From contig CM045761.1 of assembly GCA_025200525.1 (NCBI GenBank), positions 202,856,321 to 202,920,320 on the forward strand: a stretch of DNA of 64,000 nucleotides, given 5' to 3'. The notes under the pieces are model-generated. The model made no database searches. It worked only from the letters and a program-made list of their open reading frames with translations, and was not told the origin of the DNA. How positions within the stretch are numbered: position 1 is the first letter of the stretch; each line of letters begins with the position of its first letter. This stretch comes from Camellia lanceoleosa. Lineage: Eukaryota > Streptophyta > Magnoliopsida > Ericales > Theaceae. This document shows, one piece after another, positions 20,344 through 31,589 of this stretch. The position numbers and the translations under genes were made by a program.

Positions 20344-22638
20344 TCAAACATCAGTAGCTGGCTGGGTTTGGATCTCGAAAGATTGCTGGGAGGACATCTC
20401 GGCCACCTTCTCGGCCGCAAGCTCAGCATCAATCTCCTGAAGGGTCAGATCAAGGCTCTTATCGGCAAGAGGCACGTCCAAAGATGCTTGCTCAGAGGTA
20501 GCTTCCTTGGGAACCTCCTCAACCTCCTCATCTTGAGTCAAGTCTAGGACTTGCTCATTCTAAGAAGAAGACTTGGCCCCAGCAGCTTCCTTGGGCTTCC
20601 TCACCAGAACCTACTCCTCAGATTCAGAGTCATCATCAGATTGAGGTGGAGTTGAAGGGAATGGCAGGGAAATGGCATCGACATTCTTAAAAGAGGAGTC
20701 CTTGGGGACATTAAGTTTCTTCAGCAAGGTCATCCAACCAAGGGTGAAACACTTGTTGCATGCTTGCTTGATTTGCTTTTCGTAGGCCTCCGTAACATCG
20801 GCCATGCCCTGAGCATACGCCTTCTCGTCGGCATCTTTAATTTCAGCCTCTTTGGTGGCCAAAGCATCTTGAAGCTCCTTCTGGGCCTGGGCCACTTTTT
20901 TCTCGGCCTCCTTCAGCTGGGCTTGAAGGACTTTGTTTATCGCTTCAGCAGCACCAACTTTTTCTTCAGCGTCGTCCTTTTCTTTGATAGCGATCTCGAC
21001 CTGATCTTCCAGGGTCTTCATCTTTGACTGCAAATTTTTATTAATTTTTTGAAGACTGGAGATCTCCCTCTTCTTCTCGGCCAGCTTCTCCCGGTTCTCA
21101 AAAGATTGTATTGAGAAGGAGTGAGCATGCTGGATGGCCTGAAAGTGAACAAAACAAAAGTTATTTTCTAAGTATGAAATGAAGAGAAGGAAAGAAAAAG
21201 TGCCAAGCAAAAACACTTACCTGAATAGAACGCTGAAGCATCAGAGCGTAGTTCTCGTACTCACTGAACTCAGCGTTTCACTCCAGATCACTTGGAAGAA
21301 GCAGAGCAGTACTGAGGGCAACGCCAACATTGATATCATCGGCGCTATCACTAGCCATAACAGGCTTATCTTCCAGAGTGATTTCGGGGGCCCAGGGGGC
21401 ATCAAGCTTTTTAGACCCCGAGGTCGTTGCAGAAGATGACCTCGGCCTTTTGGATTTGGTAGATTTAGATGGAAGTGTTTCAGCGGACCTTTTCGCAGGG
21501 ACAGAGGTAGTCTTCTCACTCGGAGCCAGTTTGGAAATCGGCAAGGTATCCTCAGAATCGATCTGAGTCACCTTTGCCTTGGGCTGAGCCTTTTTGATTC
21601 ATTGTTGCCTTGGTGGAAGCTAGGTTTGTGTTGGTTGTGCATCAACATCAGAAGGAATGCTAGCCAGGAGATCTTTGGCAACTGGTTTTGGGCGACCCAT
21701 CTCGGCAGAAGAAACTGTTTGGCGTCGACAACGGCGTTGGGATATTGGAATCAAATATGGAGCCGAGGTTGACGGTTGCTAAGCTGGATCAGAGGTTGAT
21801 CCTTGGTCTGTCTGAGATGTGGACACGGTTTGTGGAGTTATGACAGAAGGTGAAGCAAGGTTTTTCTTCTTCCTCCTAGAGACGTCGGGCAAAGCTGACT
21901 TGTATGGTGGAATAAAATTGAGAAGCGGGCGCCTTCCATTTTGGTAGCAAGTCCAAAAGTTTCTTCAAATCCTTGCTGGGAATGAAGGATTGGCAAAAGT
22001 TTTTTGGTGGCTTAGGAACAGCTGCAAGAAAAGCAGACATTAAGAAATAGATAAAGTATAAAAGACTTTAAAAGACAAGTAGGTATGAATGCAGGGCTCT
22101 TACCATTGCCCTCTACAAAGACTAATCGAGGGAGAGGGAAGAGATGGAGGTCTTCATCTGGGGCGAACTCCTAGTTCCCCGAAGTAATGAAATAATCATC
22201 CCCAGCTCCCTTGTTGGAGTCAGGGAGGTCAGCAACGATTTTGTATTCAGTGGACCTCGGCTTGAGGTAGTAAACGTAGCCGGTGTCTTTTTTGAGGCCA
22301 CACATAGTGTAGCAATATTGGATGTCGGCTAAAGTGATCCTAGCGTTTTCTTGTTTGGCTAAGGCTATGATACCATTGATGGTTCGATAGGAATTGATGG
22401 AAAGTTGCATAGGGTTCAACTTGTAATAATGAAGTATTTCACGAAAAAGGATGTTGAGTGGTAGCCGAAGTCCACACTCAATGAAGGCTACCATAGGGAA
22501 AGGCATGGAGTCATCAGTAGGCATGATGGAGTCATCATCCCCAGCCAACCTCAAATGGACGTCGGCTGGGATTTCAAACTCTTGTCTAAAGAATTCTAGT
22601 TTGGATGGGGTGTTTACCCTATGTTTCCACATATCCAT
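20344..22638 (-). pseudogene. antisense gene of gypsy element (Transposase_28-like domain plus coiled coil)
   Basis: A three-exon minus-strand gene lies between integrase and the 3' LTR. Exon 1 is 22104-22638 (start MDMWKHRVN), exon 2 is 21221-22021 and exon 3 is 20344-21138. The intron borders are GT/AG: GTAAGA...TTGCAG and GTAAGT...TTTCAG. Exon 1 has KLEFFRQEFEIP and FIECGLRLPLNILFREIL. This resembles the putative gypsy-type transposon domain (Pfam PF04195) found in plant antisense ORFs. Exon 2 is Ser/Lys/Pro-rich with a basic nuclear-signal-like KSTKSKRPR. Exon 3 is a long Glu/Lys/Ala coiled coil with an acidic tail. In-frame stops include TAG after TSGN (22168-22170), TGA after SDLE (21275-21277) and TAG after SESEE (20608-20610). 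Function is unknown. Confidence 0.75.
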
Positions 22639-23599
22639 GATATCGGCTTAATCGAAGGGGTTGGATTTCAAAAGATGTTTTGAAAGGGTTATTGAGACCT
22701 CGGCAAACACTTAGGTAAATGCAGGTTTTAGTTTTTTCCTAAAATTGTGGGTTCTACAGACAAATCCCAAACCTAAGTCTATGGAAATGAAGATTGAAGG
22801 CACAAATCTGGAAAAGACACAAAAAACAGAAAACAAGAACAAGTTTCAGAATCAAGAACAAAGATGGACTATCAAGAACATAGTGAGTACAAAGGTACAA
22901 GGTCAAGAACGATGGCAAAAGTGCAAGAAAATGGTGAACAATCGTGTATTCAAGACATGGGCAAAATTATGCGATAAACACACTCGGATATGAGATTCAC
23001 AAATCGAATGTTTAAATAAAAGCGATAATGGCAACAAGTAGTAAAGAGCATCGGAGAATTGAAAGCGAAAAGACGGTGGCTTACGAGAAAAAGTGAAGCG
23101 TTATAAAGATCGTAGAAGTCGGTGACGGTTACAAAAAAATGTGAGCAGTAAGCTTCACCAAAAGGGAGGAATGAAGGCAATTGTAGAGCTTGAAGTCTGG
23201 AACAATGGCGGAGTCGAGAAGAAAAAGTAAAAGAGAGAAAAAGCAAGAATATCGAATGAAAAGTGAAAAATTGAAGAGAGGGAAATGATTTTTGTTAAAA
23301 CACGGAAACGGCGGCAAAGAAATCATTAATGAAACCTAGAAGAACGTATGCGTCAAAGCGGTATGCGTGAGAATAATTCGATTTACAAGCGGCGTGTCAG
23401 GTTCGATCCAATAAGAAAAAGACGCATGGCTAGAAAACGGTTGAGTTGTTATGAATAACAGCTCATACGCGTGAAGAAGCTCTTGGAGTTCTTGATCTTT
23501 AAGAAGACATGTCGGCCTATTATGATAATTTCTACCGTAAGCGATGTCTTTGGCGAGGAAATGCCGATATAGGTTTCATCACCTCGAATCTGAGGTAAT
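22639..23599. other. gypsy 3' non-coding region upstream of the antisense gene
   Basis: I see no coding domain. Relative to the antisense gene this is upstream DNA and may hold its promoter. Short ORFs on both strands lack recognisable features. The end (23500-23599) has CG-rich words like those in the LTR flank. Confidence 0.5.
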
Positions 23600-23616
23600 A
23601 GAACCTAGGGGGCAGT
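23600..23616 (+). other. polypurine tract
   Basis: AGAACCTAGGGGGCAGT lies directly before the 3' LTR, in the place and form of the plus-strand primer of plant Tat-type elements. Confidence 0.7.
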
Positions 23617-23618
23617 TG

Positions 23619-24156
23619 TGGGGATATATTTTCTGAGTACCAACACGTGGCAAGGTGACACCGACGTGTCAATCGAGATGCCACGTGTCCTAGTCATGAC
23701 GCCGAGGTTATCTCGGCGAGGCCGAGGTTACCTACCGAAGATATCAAAATCTGAGATAAGCGGATAAGGGACAAGAGTCCTAGAATTAGGAAAGACTTCA
23801 AAATGGATAAGGATAATGTTCTTAGGGAGTTTATCCTTATCTCTTGAGGAGTCCAAAGTAAGCACTGAATGGAAGTCCATAGAAGTCAGGCTTCTATAGG
23901 GACTAGAATTGAGTTAACTATAAAAGAAAGGCACCCCCGTGGGTCTAAGGTATGCAATTTATATTCTGAACAGTGAATTTGCACTATTGATTATCTGTGA
24001 GAGATATACTGACTTGATCGTCGGAGTGCCCCCGGGTGGACGAACCACCGCCGAAATCTTCTCTTTCTGTTGCAGGTTAGACAGGTGTCATCTATTCTGC
24101 CAGTGCTCTCTAACTGAATACTAAGTTGGCAGTGTGGTCAGATTTTCACCCACACA
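23619..24156 (+). repeat. 3' LTR of gypsy element
   Basis: The LTR is 538 bp, begins TGGGGATATATTTTCTG and ends CCCACACA, with TATA box TATAAAAG at 23919-23926. About 40-45 differences from the 5' LTR by eye, mostly transitions, suggest an old insertion with methylated-cytosine decay. Confidence 0.93.
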
Positions 24157-25832
24157 AATTCTACTAAATAATAAAAAAAAAAACTGACAAGAGAGTATTT
24201 ATAATTTTTAAAACTGCAGGCGCCAATCTACTTTTTAAACAAACTTTAGAGAGTATTTATAATTTCAAAAATACTTGGTAACTCGAATTTGTGTAGCCTG
24301 AATGACTCAAATGTATCAAAACGACGTCATTTTATCCCCCAAAACGATGTCGTTTTGAAACATTCGAGCCATTCGAGCCATTCGAGCCATGAAAATTCGA
24401 GCTATCAGACATTATTGTTATAATTTACCCAATAATAGTAACATTCATTTATTACTTCATATGTTTCTTAGTAGTTATAATTCTCTCTTCATATCCGCAA
24501 CTAAATACAAAATTAAAATTCAATTGGGACTATATTTTCTTTCACTAATTATAAATAAATAAATAAAATCCTATATTTTTAAGTTTTATTATGGATGGAG
24601 TATTATGAATGGCAGTGATTGGAGGGGAATTAAATTTGAATTGAGCTTACTTTATCTGAAAAAGAGTGTTGGTAACCATTCGAAGCCAAAAAACCAAAGA
24701 ATAATCAATGGAGGCACACAATTTTACATATTAACACTGTGTTTAGAGCATAAATTTGGATACAAATTTAAAAAATATATATTTATATATATATGATTTT
24801 AGTATTTTTGTATGTAATTGCTTATCTAAATCTACACTCTAAACACAACCTAAATGGTTTTAGTATGAGGATTTTTTTAGAGTCTAGCATTTTTGTTATA
24901 ATTGCAAGTCATAACACTTTTGGAACACCATCTAGTTATTAGGTTAAAATTGCTAGACTCAAAAATAAAAAAAAATACTAAAATGTTTATCCAATATTAT
25001 GTTGAATTTTTAATAATTTTTTCATTGCTCTAATTACTAGTAATAGAAAAATAACAATACTACAAACTCACCTTTATCAAATAGCCAAAAAAAGAAGTAA
25101 ATAGCTAAAAGTGAATATACACGGTGACTGAGAGTATCCTGTACCAAAACAAGACAAAATTATAAATAAATAAATAAAAAATCAAAATTCTGTGCATTTA
25201 ACAAGAAATCCCGCAAAATCAATAGTTGCTTCTAAACTACTCAAATCCTTGTTAAAATCTCTGGAAAAGCTTCTATGGGATGTTTTCGAAAGTTGGGAAA
25301 AAGTTGACTTTTGACTTTTTATCAAGTTTTTTGACTTTTTTAGAAAGTGATTTGGAAAGTTGGTAAAAAGTTGGCTTTTAACTTTTTTGTTTAATATTTG
25401 TTTATGTTATCACATCACATTAAAATGACCAAAATACCCTTACCTAACTTATGAAATTTACATTTTGACCCTTGTTTTTGTTTGAACTATTTTCTAGAAA
25501 TGTAATATTACACTTTTTTAATGTTAAGCAGTTGAAATTATTAAATTATTCAATGTTGCACTACACATCACATTAAAATAATTAAATTATTTAATGTGAC
25601 ATTAAATTTATCAAATTTTTGCTAAGAAATTGCACTCTTCCCTTCATTTTGTTTTCCCCACATTTACGTCTACTAAGCTTGATTGACAACCTTTGCTTTA
25701 CCAAGACAACTAGACGGTTTTCATAACAAGTTTAACAGTTTGACATATTCATATCATTTCCCGTCAATTAGTAAAGCCCGAACAGGATTATAGCCCAAGT
25801 TGACGCCGATGTTACAACAATTCATTCCGAAT
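24157..25832. other. AT-rich non-coding interval with small foldbacks
   Basis: No gene is seen. A foldback at about 24737-24852 has arms TGTGTTTAGAGCATAAATTTGG and TCTACACTCTAAACACA. A second weak one lies at 24882-24975 (AGTCTAGCATTTT / AATTGCTAGACT). CATTCGAGC is repeated three to four times at 24360-24400. Near 24318-24357 the words AAAACGACGTCA and AAAACGATGTCGTTTTG form a short imperfect palindrome. Confidence 0.5.
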
Positions 25833-26135
25833 TTATTTCCTAACTTCGTTCATATGTATGTCATCATCGCCCTCTGGTTCACCATCATCGTCATCACCAA
25901 CACCCGCAACATTTGGTATGTCGTTGAAAGTAAAGGTCTCTGCATTGGCAACTTTGTTGAAGACTTCATCGTCGTTGGAGTTGCATCGTATAAAATTATG
26001 TAGTGCTAATGAGCCCCGACCAGTGGCACCCTCACTTTTCCAAAATCATATCAAGGCATGTTATGTAGGAATCCCCAGCATGCTTTCCACACTCCGAATA
26101 TACGTTCAATTGCACTCTGTAAGGAGGAGTGCACT

Positions 26136-28653
26136 TGTCACGACCCAAACCCGCCCCTATAGGTTTAGCATCGTAACCGGCTAGTAATCCTTGGATTACC
26201 GAAGGCCTCTGACCAGATTAACAAAATTAAGGGGCTAGCGGAAGCTAATACATAAATATAATTGTCCAATGAGCTGTGCTGACTTATATAAAACGGAATA
26301 TTTAAAAACTTTATATACATAATCAAAAGTCATTCATACATTATACCCACACACATTAGAGTATCTTAAGTACAGCTAACAGAACAAATGAGTCTTATAT
26401 ATATATATATATACAGAAACAACATAACTTAAACACTTAAGACACTCCAGGAACCTCCATGTGAGGCACAAGGGTTGGCTGACAACAGAACACAGATCCA
26501 GACAAAAGCCTTCAGGCTTGAGCTCCAGAATGCTCACCTATACATATATATACACACAATGAGCTAAAGCCCAATGAATAACATTAAGGTAAAGGGGTTA
26601 GTGAATAAAATCCGAATATATCATAAGCATAAAACAGACCAGAGCATAATCATTCTCATATCAGAACATAATAATGGTACATCCCATAGAACACATTACA
26701 GAACGTCTTCCGACCAGAGTAATCGGTTCCAAATACCGATTAAATACATATCACCACAATGAAGTGGCTAACGAGATCTCGTAATCACAAGTATGTCATG
26801 GACCAGCATTTTAATGCCGTCTCCCATGACTTAGGACTATCTATGGATGCCATAATAGATTTCAAACATGGAATATTCGTTCACAAAAACAGATATCATT
26901 TCAGAAATCAGAACTTATCATATTTCATTTGGAACGTAATTCATATAAACGTATCTTTACAATAACGTTACTCACAGTGGTTTCCTGCAATGGTCAATCA
27001 ACTCTCGAGTCTTGACCTACAATCACAAAATACATAACAAAAGCATGTTTTATCATTACACATTCAAGTGGCCAACACGGCATAGCTTTCTCATTTTAAT
27101 TGCCCATTCATTCCATGCTACATAACTTATTCATATTGCCCACATACTCGGATTCAACACATATTTTCTAATTCACTTACTTATGTTATTTCTTAGCTTA
27201 TTAATCTTTAACGGCTCATAAATCATGCCTAAGAATGCCCATAAAGAGATAGGAGTGAAGATATGCACTTAAAACATCTTTTGAAAACATGTTGAAAATA
27301 AGCTGGTGGCTAGAGCCAGCTTTTCTTGGCTAGAGCCAGCAGAAGGCAAAAACAGAGCTCGATCGAGCCAGGACTTCTTCGCTCTAGCCAGCTTTTGCAG
27401 AGTTTAAAATTCTGAGAGCTCGAAATGTTGGCTCGAGCCACCACTTCTTCGCTCGAGCCAACTGTAAATTTCTGGACAGTAAGCTTAACAAAAATGGCTT
27501 CTAAACCACCTTCAAACCTTGGGGTCTTGTATGATTTGATCAAACACACAAAAATAGCTTTAGAAAACTTCAATACAAGACCCTTGAAACATCTATTATT
27601 CAAAAACTCATCAATTCTTGAAAGGTTTGAACCAAAACTTCTTCATGCAATATTTTTCAACTCTTCCATGGTTTTTCAAAACATGCAAATGGTGACCAAC
27701 AAACTCATGAATTCTGGAACCATGGACAAGATTAAAGCTCACATGCATGCAAGGCCTTTAAAACTCAAACTCAACATGATAAAATCAAAGATGGTCTACC
27801 ATGAATGTATATGTAAGCCATCTACAAGCCCAAAGACCCACTTCACTTGCTAATTTCATGAAATTGGTTCAAAGATGAGTTGAAATCATGATGCATGGAA
27901 GAATAGCTATAGAAAATGTGCTTAAACTTTTACCTAGAGCTTGATTTCGAACCATAAGAGATGGACTCCCCTTAGCTCTCCTCTTCTCCTCCAAACCACA
28001 CAAATGTAGAGCTTTCTCTCTCTAGAGTGAGCTATCTTTCTCTCTCTAAGGTGAACTCTTTGCTCACAGTGGTAGAAAGAACAAGAAGAAGGTTGCCTAC
28101 CTCCCCTCACATCAGCAGATACACACAACACTCACACACTCTCATATTGAGCACAATACACGTGCACACACACACAAGAATTTATTCTCTACACTCAACA
28201 CCACCAAGGCCTAAAACACCTTACTCTTTAATCACATCTTCGATCACTAATAGGATTAGATTAGGCACCAATCTTGCATTATTTAATCACACATAAGTAA
28301 CCTTAATTTATTCAGGTTAGACCGAAATTCAGTTAATCCAAAATAGTTCCCATCAAGGTTCAATTTAATGCATGCGATTTTTATCAAAGCAAATCAATTT
28401 TTAACAAAACTTTTCGATGGTTCTAAAAATTATAATTAGTCAATCCATATGCTCAATTTGGTTTACGAAAGCATTTAGGCTAACAATTTGATTCAAAGTA
28501 GAAATCATGACAAATAATTTTCAAATCAGATAGATATGCACAAATTACTACAAAGCACATATCACAATCAATAATAACACATAATTCCATTCTAAACACT
28601 TAGTTAGCATTCTTAATTACGAATTAGTAGCTAATTACGGATTGGGGTTATTC
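26136..28653 (+). mobile_element. solo LTR (family A, copy 3)
   Basis: It starts TGTCACGACCCAAACCCGCC like the LTRs at 3118 and 6374 and ends GGGGTTATTCT, where the others end GGGGTTATTACA; the last bases have decayed. The flanks GCACT (26131-26135) and GACCT are not a clean duplication. It interrupts the Harbinger transposase between HKG and HSSLQ. Its middle has GGCTAGAGCCAGC and TGGCTCGAGCCA palindromes in place of TCGCTCGAGCGA. It lies in the same orientation as the other two. Confidence 0.8.
27300..27475. repeat. variant palindrome cluster in third solo LTR
   Basis: Repeated GGCTAGAGCCAGC, GCTCGATCGAGCC and TGGCTCGAGCCA words sit in the position matching the TCGCTCGAGCGA clusters of the other family-A LTRs. 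The CTCGAG centre and mirror symmetry persist in part while the arms differ. Confidence 0.7.
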
Positions 28654-29763
28654 TGACCTTTGTGTTGAAAACCGTTTGCATTTCTTGCTTGTCCAGTAGC
28701 ACGAAACTCTTCCTGGTGGTATCGACATCCCTTAAATGGGACCAAAAAACCTTTTTGGTTCTTATACCCTACATCAACAAGGTAATATTTTCCTGGTTGT
28801 CATAAGATAATTTTGCATTAGTAACATCATTTATCAATGAAATGCACACAACTAACAAAGATGTGAACACCCCTAATTCAGCTAACCTTCCTCTGGGGTG
28901 GGGAATTGTTTAGCTGGGTCCTGTGTTACTTCATTAAAAACTCTATTGTCGTGCATACTACCCTCTCATCTGCAAGAGATAAAAGTAAGGCACAAGTCAA
29001 AATCACACTGCTTGAGTATGTTTTGCATGTCCGTCCTTATAACCAAAATCGTATTTGCCTCATGCGTGAGATTTGTCTCCACGTGTGCTATCTAGCGCAC
29101 CAATACAGTCCTAGGCATGCACACACAACAATCGCGTAAGCGACAAGGACGAGCACATTACATAAAAAATTATAATCCCTTGTTAACAAAGATATGGTTA
29201 CTATTCATGAAATGTTTAGTAAATGATTAAACTCACTCGGAATAGCAAATATTTTCGTCAGAACTCTAAGTATGGATGTCTGCTATGTTGTGACCTCGTC
29301 GGTCAATAGTGTGCACTTGTGAACAACTTCATTATTTTAAGAACGACATTACATGACGCCATATTGTTTCTCCTGAGTGGTGGAAACGGTCTTCAATATC
29401 CCAACTCGAGAAGCCCCGCAACATGAATATGAACATGCCGACATTCTCAACTACGTCCACACTATGGGGACGTTGTGGTAGTGGGAGACCGAAATCCTCA
29501 ACTAATGTCTTGCACAATAATAAAAACACATCTTTTGACATCCAAAAATTTCGCTGAAATGCTTCATTCCGACCTCGAAGCATGCCCTCCATCCACAAGC
29601 TACCAGTCAATGATGATGTGTGAAATGGAGTCCTGTCAACATACGCGTACTCATTGGCAACGCATACAATTTCCACTCATATCATTGATGTCATCGATTC
29701 CATTTCTCCCATCGTCTCTCGTATCCAAGTATTTATTTGCCCATTGCATACGACTTTGAAGCT

Positions 29764-31589
29764 AGTACCCTCTTGCAGATCCATAGACACTACAAACCAC
29801 ACAAAAAAACTCATACAAGAATTGCATACACTTTAAAAAATAAGCTGGATTGGAACCATTAATACCTGGGGAAAAAAAATTAAAAATTGATCCAATTTAT
29901 CTAGGTTTGTCGACAGTAACCACTTTTTATAGTTTCCAACATTTTCTTGCCAGAAATTGGGTTCCAATAAATACATTAAATGGTCGTGTAAATAGATATT
30001 GATGTCAGGCATGTACCACACCTTTGGCGGGATTATGTTACTGTGGACTGAACCAAAAATGAAATGCAGCAATTTTTCCACAGAATGAAAATTTGGAAGA
30101 CAACAACAACTAAATTGATTATGTGCCACCAAGGTTTTGTTTCCAGACGAACATACCATCATCTCCACATATAGCAATTGTTTCACAAGTTCCCGTACCA
30201 CATGCAACTGTTTCCATGTGATGCATGAAGAACTACAATTTGACAATACTCTGTGATTAATGTACATGCTGAAAAGTGGCTGACAGATTTCATTCTCATG
30301 CAGCCATCGCATTAGCAACAATAAGCAACAGTTTCATTTGCATCACCAACATGTGACTGAGAAATAAATACATAAATACTACACAAGAACTATTTAAACA
30401 ATTACATAGGTATAGAAATATAAATAATTAAATAAATCGAGCCAAAAATAAATAAATAAGTTAATAAATAAATACAACCAAAATTAAGTAAGTAAATAAA
30501 TAAATAAATACAGAAACTGTAAATAAATAAATAAATACAACCAAAAATTAAAAAAAATACAAAAATATAATTAAATCAACAAATATAATGACAAATAAGT
30601 AAATAAAGTGCGAAATAAAAATAAATAAATAAGTAAATACAACCGAAATAAAATAAATGAATAAATAAATACAGAAACTGTAAGTGAATAAATAAATAGA
30701 ACCAAAAATAAATAAATACAAAAACTATATTTATTTAAAAATATAAATTGAACACAAATATATAAGTAAATAAATTAAAAACAAATATAAATAAATCAAC
30801 ATATATAGCATAAAATAAGTAAATAAATATAGAAAATAAAAATAAATAAATAACTAAATACATCCAAAATTAAGTAAATAAACTAACAAATACCTACAGA
30901 AAATGTAAATTACTAAATAAATAAATTAATACAGCAATATAAACAAATGAAAATAATTGAACCACAAATGAACAACTACATAAATAAATATTGAAATTTT
31001 CACAACAAATTACCGCATAAATGTTACAATTACGTACACATTGCAACATACAACTCTGAAATATAGAACATGATGCATACACTAGATTCCATTGCCTTTC
31101 TTCATTTGAGAAGTCCAGCATATGACACAACAGTGCCATGTACTGGCTTGTATACTTTGTAGACATTACCCATGTCATAGACTATGGGTAAAAACATACT
31201 CCTCCCATCTACCAACATAAAGACAAATGAGTTCAACCCTGCAGTAATTAACACAACGAGAAAAAAAAAGAAAACAAACAAAACAAAACTTCTTCTTAAC
31301 TAAAAAAAGTAAATTTGACAACAATAACAAACAAGAATAATATATAAATAGTTGGCATGTTTCCAAACTTAACTAAATACACCCATCACAAGTTTAATTA
31401 ACGACTACACTACTGTCAAACATATGGTTCTTCTAAAAACATATTTCGAAAAAAAAAAAAAAAAAACAAAACAAAATAAAAAATTCCAGAACATGAAAGT
31501 CCCTAAACATTTAAACTACAGTACTATAGGAGCACTACAAAAGTAAGTGGAAACGTAGACCATCACTCCCAAACAAACGTACGTTCCGT
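29764..31589. other. non-coding interval between transposase and Myb-type gene
   Basis: Most of 30355-30960 is an (AAAT)n/(AATA)n-like low-complexity tract broken by short words such as CAACCAAAA. A 162-aa minus-strand ORF (29833-30321) shows no motif I recognise and has a composition unlike the neighbouring transposase. I would not call it a gene. A-runs occur at 31447-31465. This is probably the intergenic part of the decayed Harbinger element. Confidence 0.5.
30355..30960. repeat. AAAT-rich microsatellite-like tract
   Basis: About 600 bp are dominated by AAATAAATAAAT with interspersed ACAACCAAAA and ACAGAAACTGTAA words that recur several times, giving a loose higher-order repeat of about 90-150 bp. 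Confidence 0.8.

Larger units (their letters stand above)
12500..24156 (+). mobile_element. Ty3-gypsy LTR retrotransposon, Tat/Ogre-like, copy 1
   Basis: The element is 11.7 kb with LTRs at 12500-13035 and 23619-24156. Order: 5' LTR, PBS, gag, protease, reverse transcriptase, RNase H, a second (archaeal-type) RNase H, integrase, tandem repeats, antisense gene, PPT, 3' LTR. The dual RNase H, long 3' non-coding region and antisense ORF point to the Tat lineage. The flanks AATTT and AATTC are a near match for a 5-bp duplication. The LTRs differ at roughly 40-45 sites by eye, mostly C/T and G/A transitions. Internal frames carry many stops and indels, so it is not autonomous as written. A hAT element (16308-17137) is nested in it. 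Confidence 0.93.
25833..29763 (-). pseudogene. PIF/Harbinger transposase, disrupted
   Basis: On the minus strand, the N-terminal helix-turn-helix region reads FQRNFWMSKDVFLLLCKTL, then FMLRGFSSWDIEDRFHHSGETIWRHV. The DDE nuclease follows: DCIGALDST (first Asp), EGSMHDNRVFNE (second Asp), and GKYYLVDVGYKNQKGFLVPFKG with GFQHKG. HSSLQSAIERIFGVWKACWG (Glu in IER) and ALHNFIR come after the LTR insertion. Lesions include a frameshift after MSFLK (near 29335), a TGA where Trp is expected before EGSMHD, a stop after LHNMP, and the 2.5-kb solo LTR at 26136-28653. A likely intron (splice AG next to GKYYLVD) separates the second Asp from that block. HARBI1-like proteins belong to this family. A Myb-type companion lies upstream at 31590-34188. 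Confidence 0.9.

Noticed and set aside
20764..21566. Plus-strand ORFs opposite the antisense gene
   Set aside because: They are shadows of the coiled-coil and Ser/Lys-rich minus-strand exons, which have splice sites and the expected composition.
27425..27853. 142-aa plus-strand ORF in the third solo LTR
   Set aside because: It lies wholly within LTR sequence, spans the palindrome cluster and has no recognised domain.
29833..30321. 162-aa ORF on the minus strand
   Set aside because: No motif I recognise, Cys/Leu/His-rich composition, no clear splice context, and next to a low-complexity tract.
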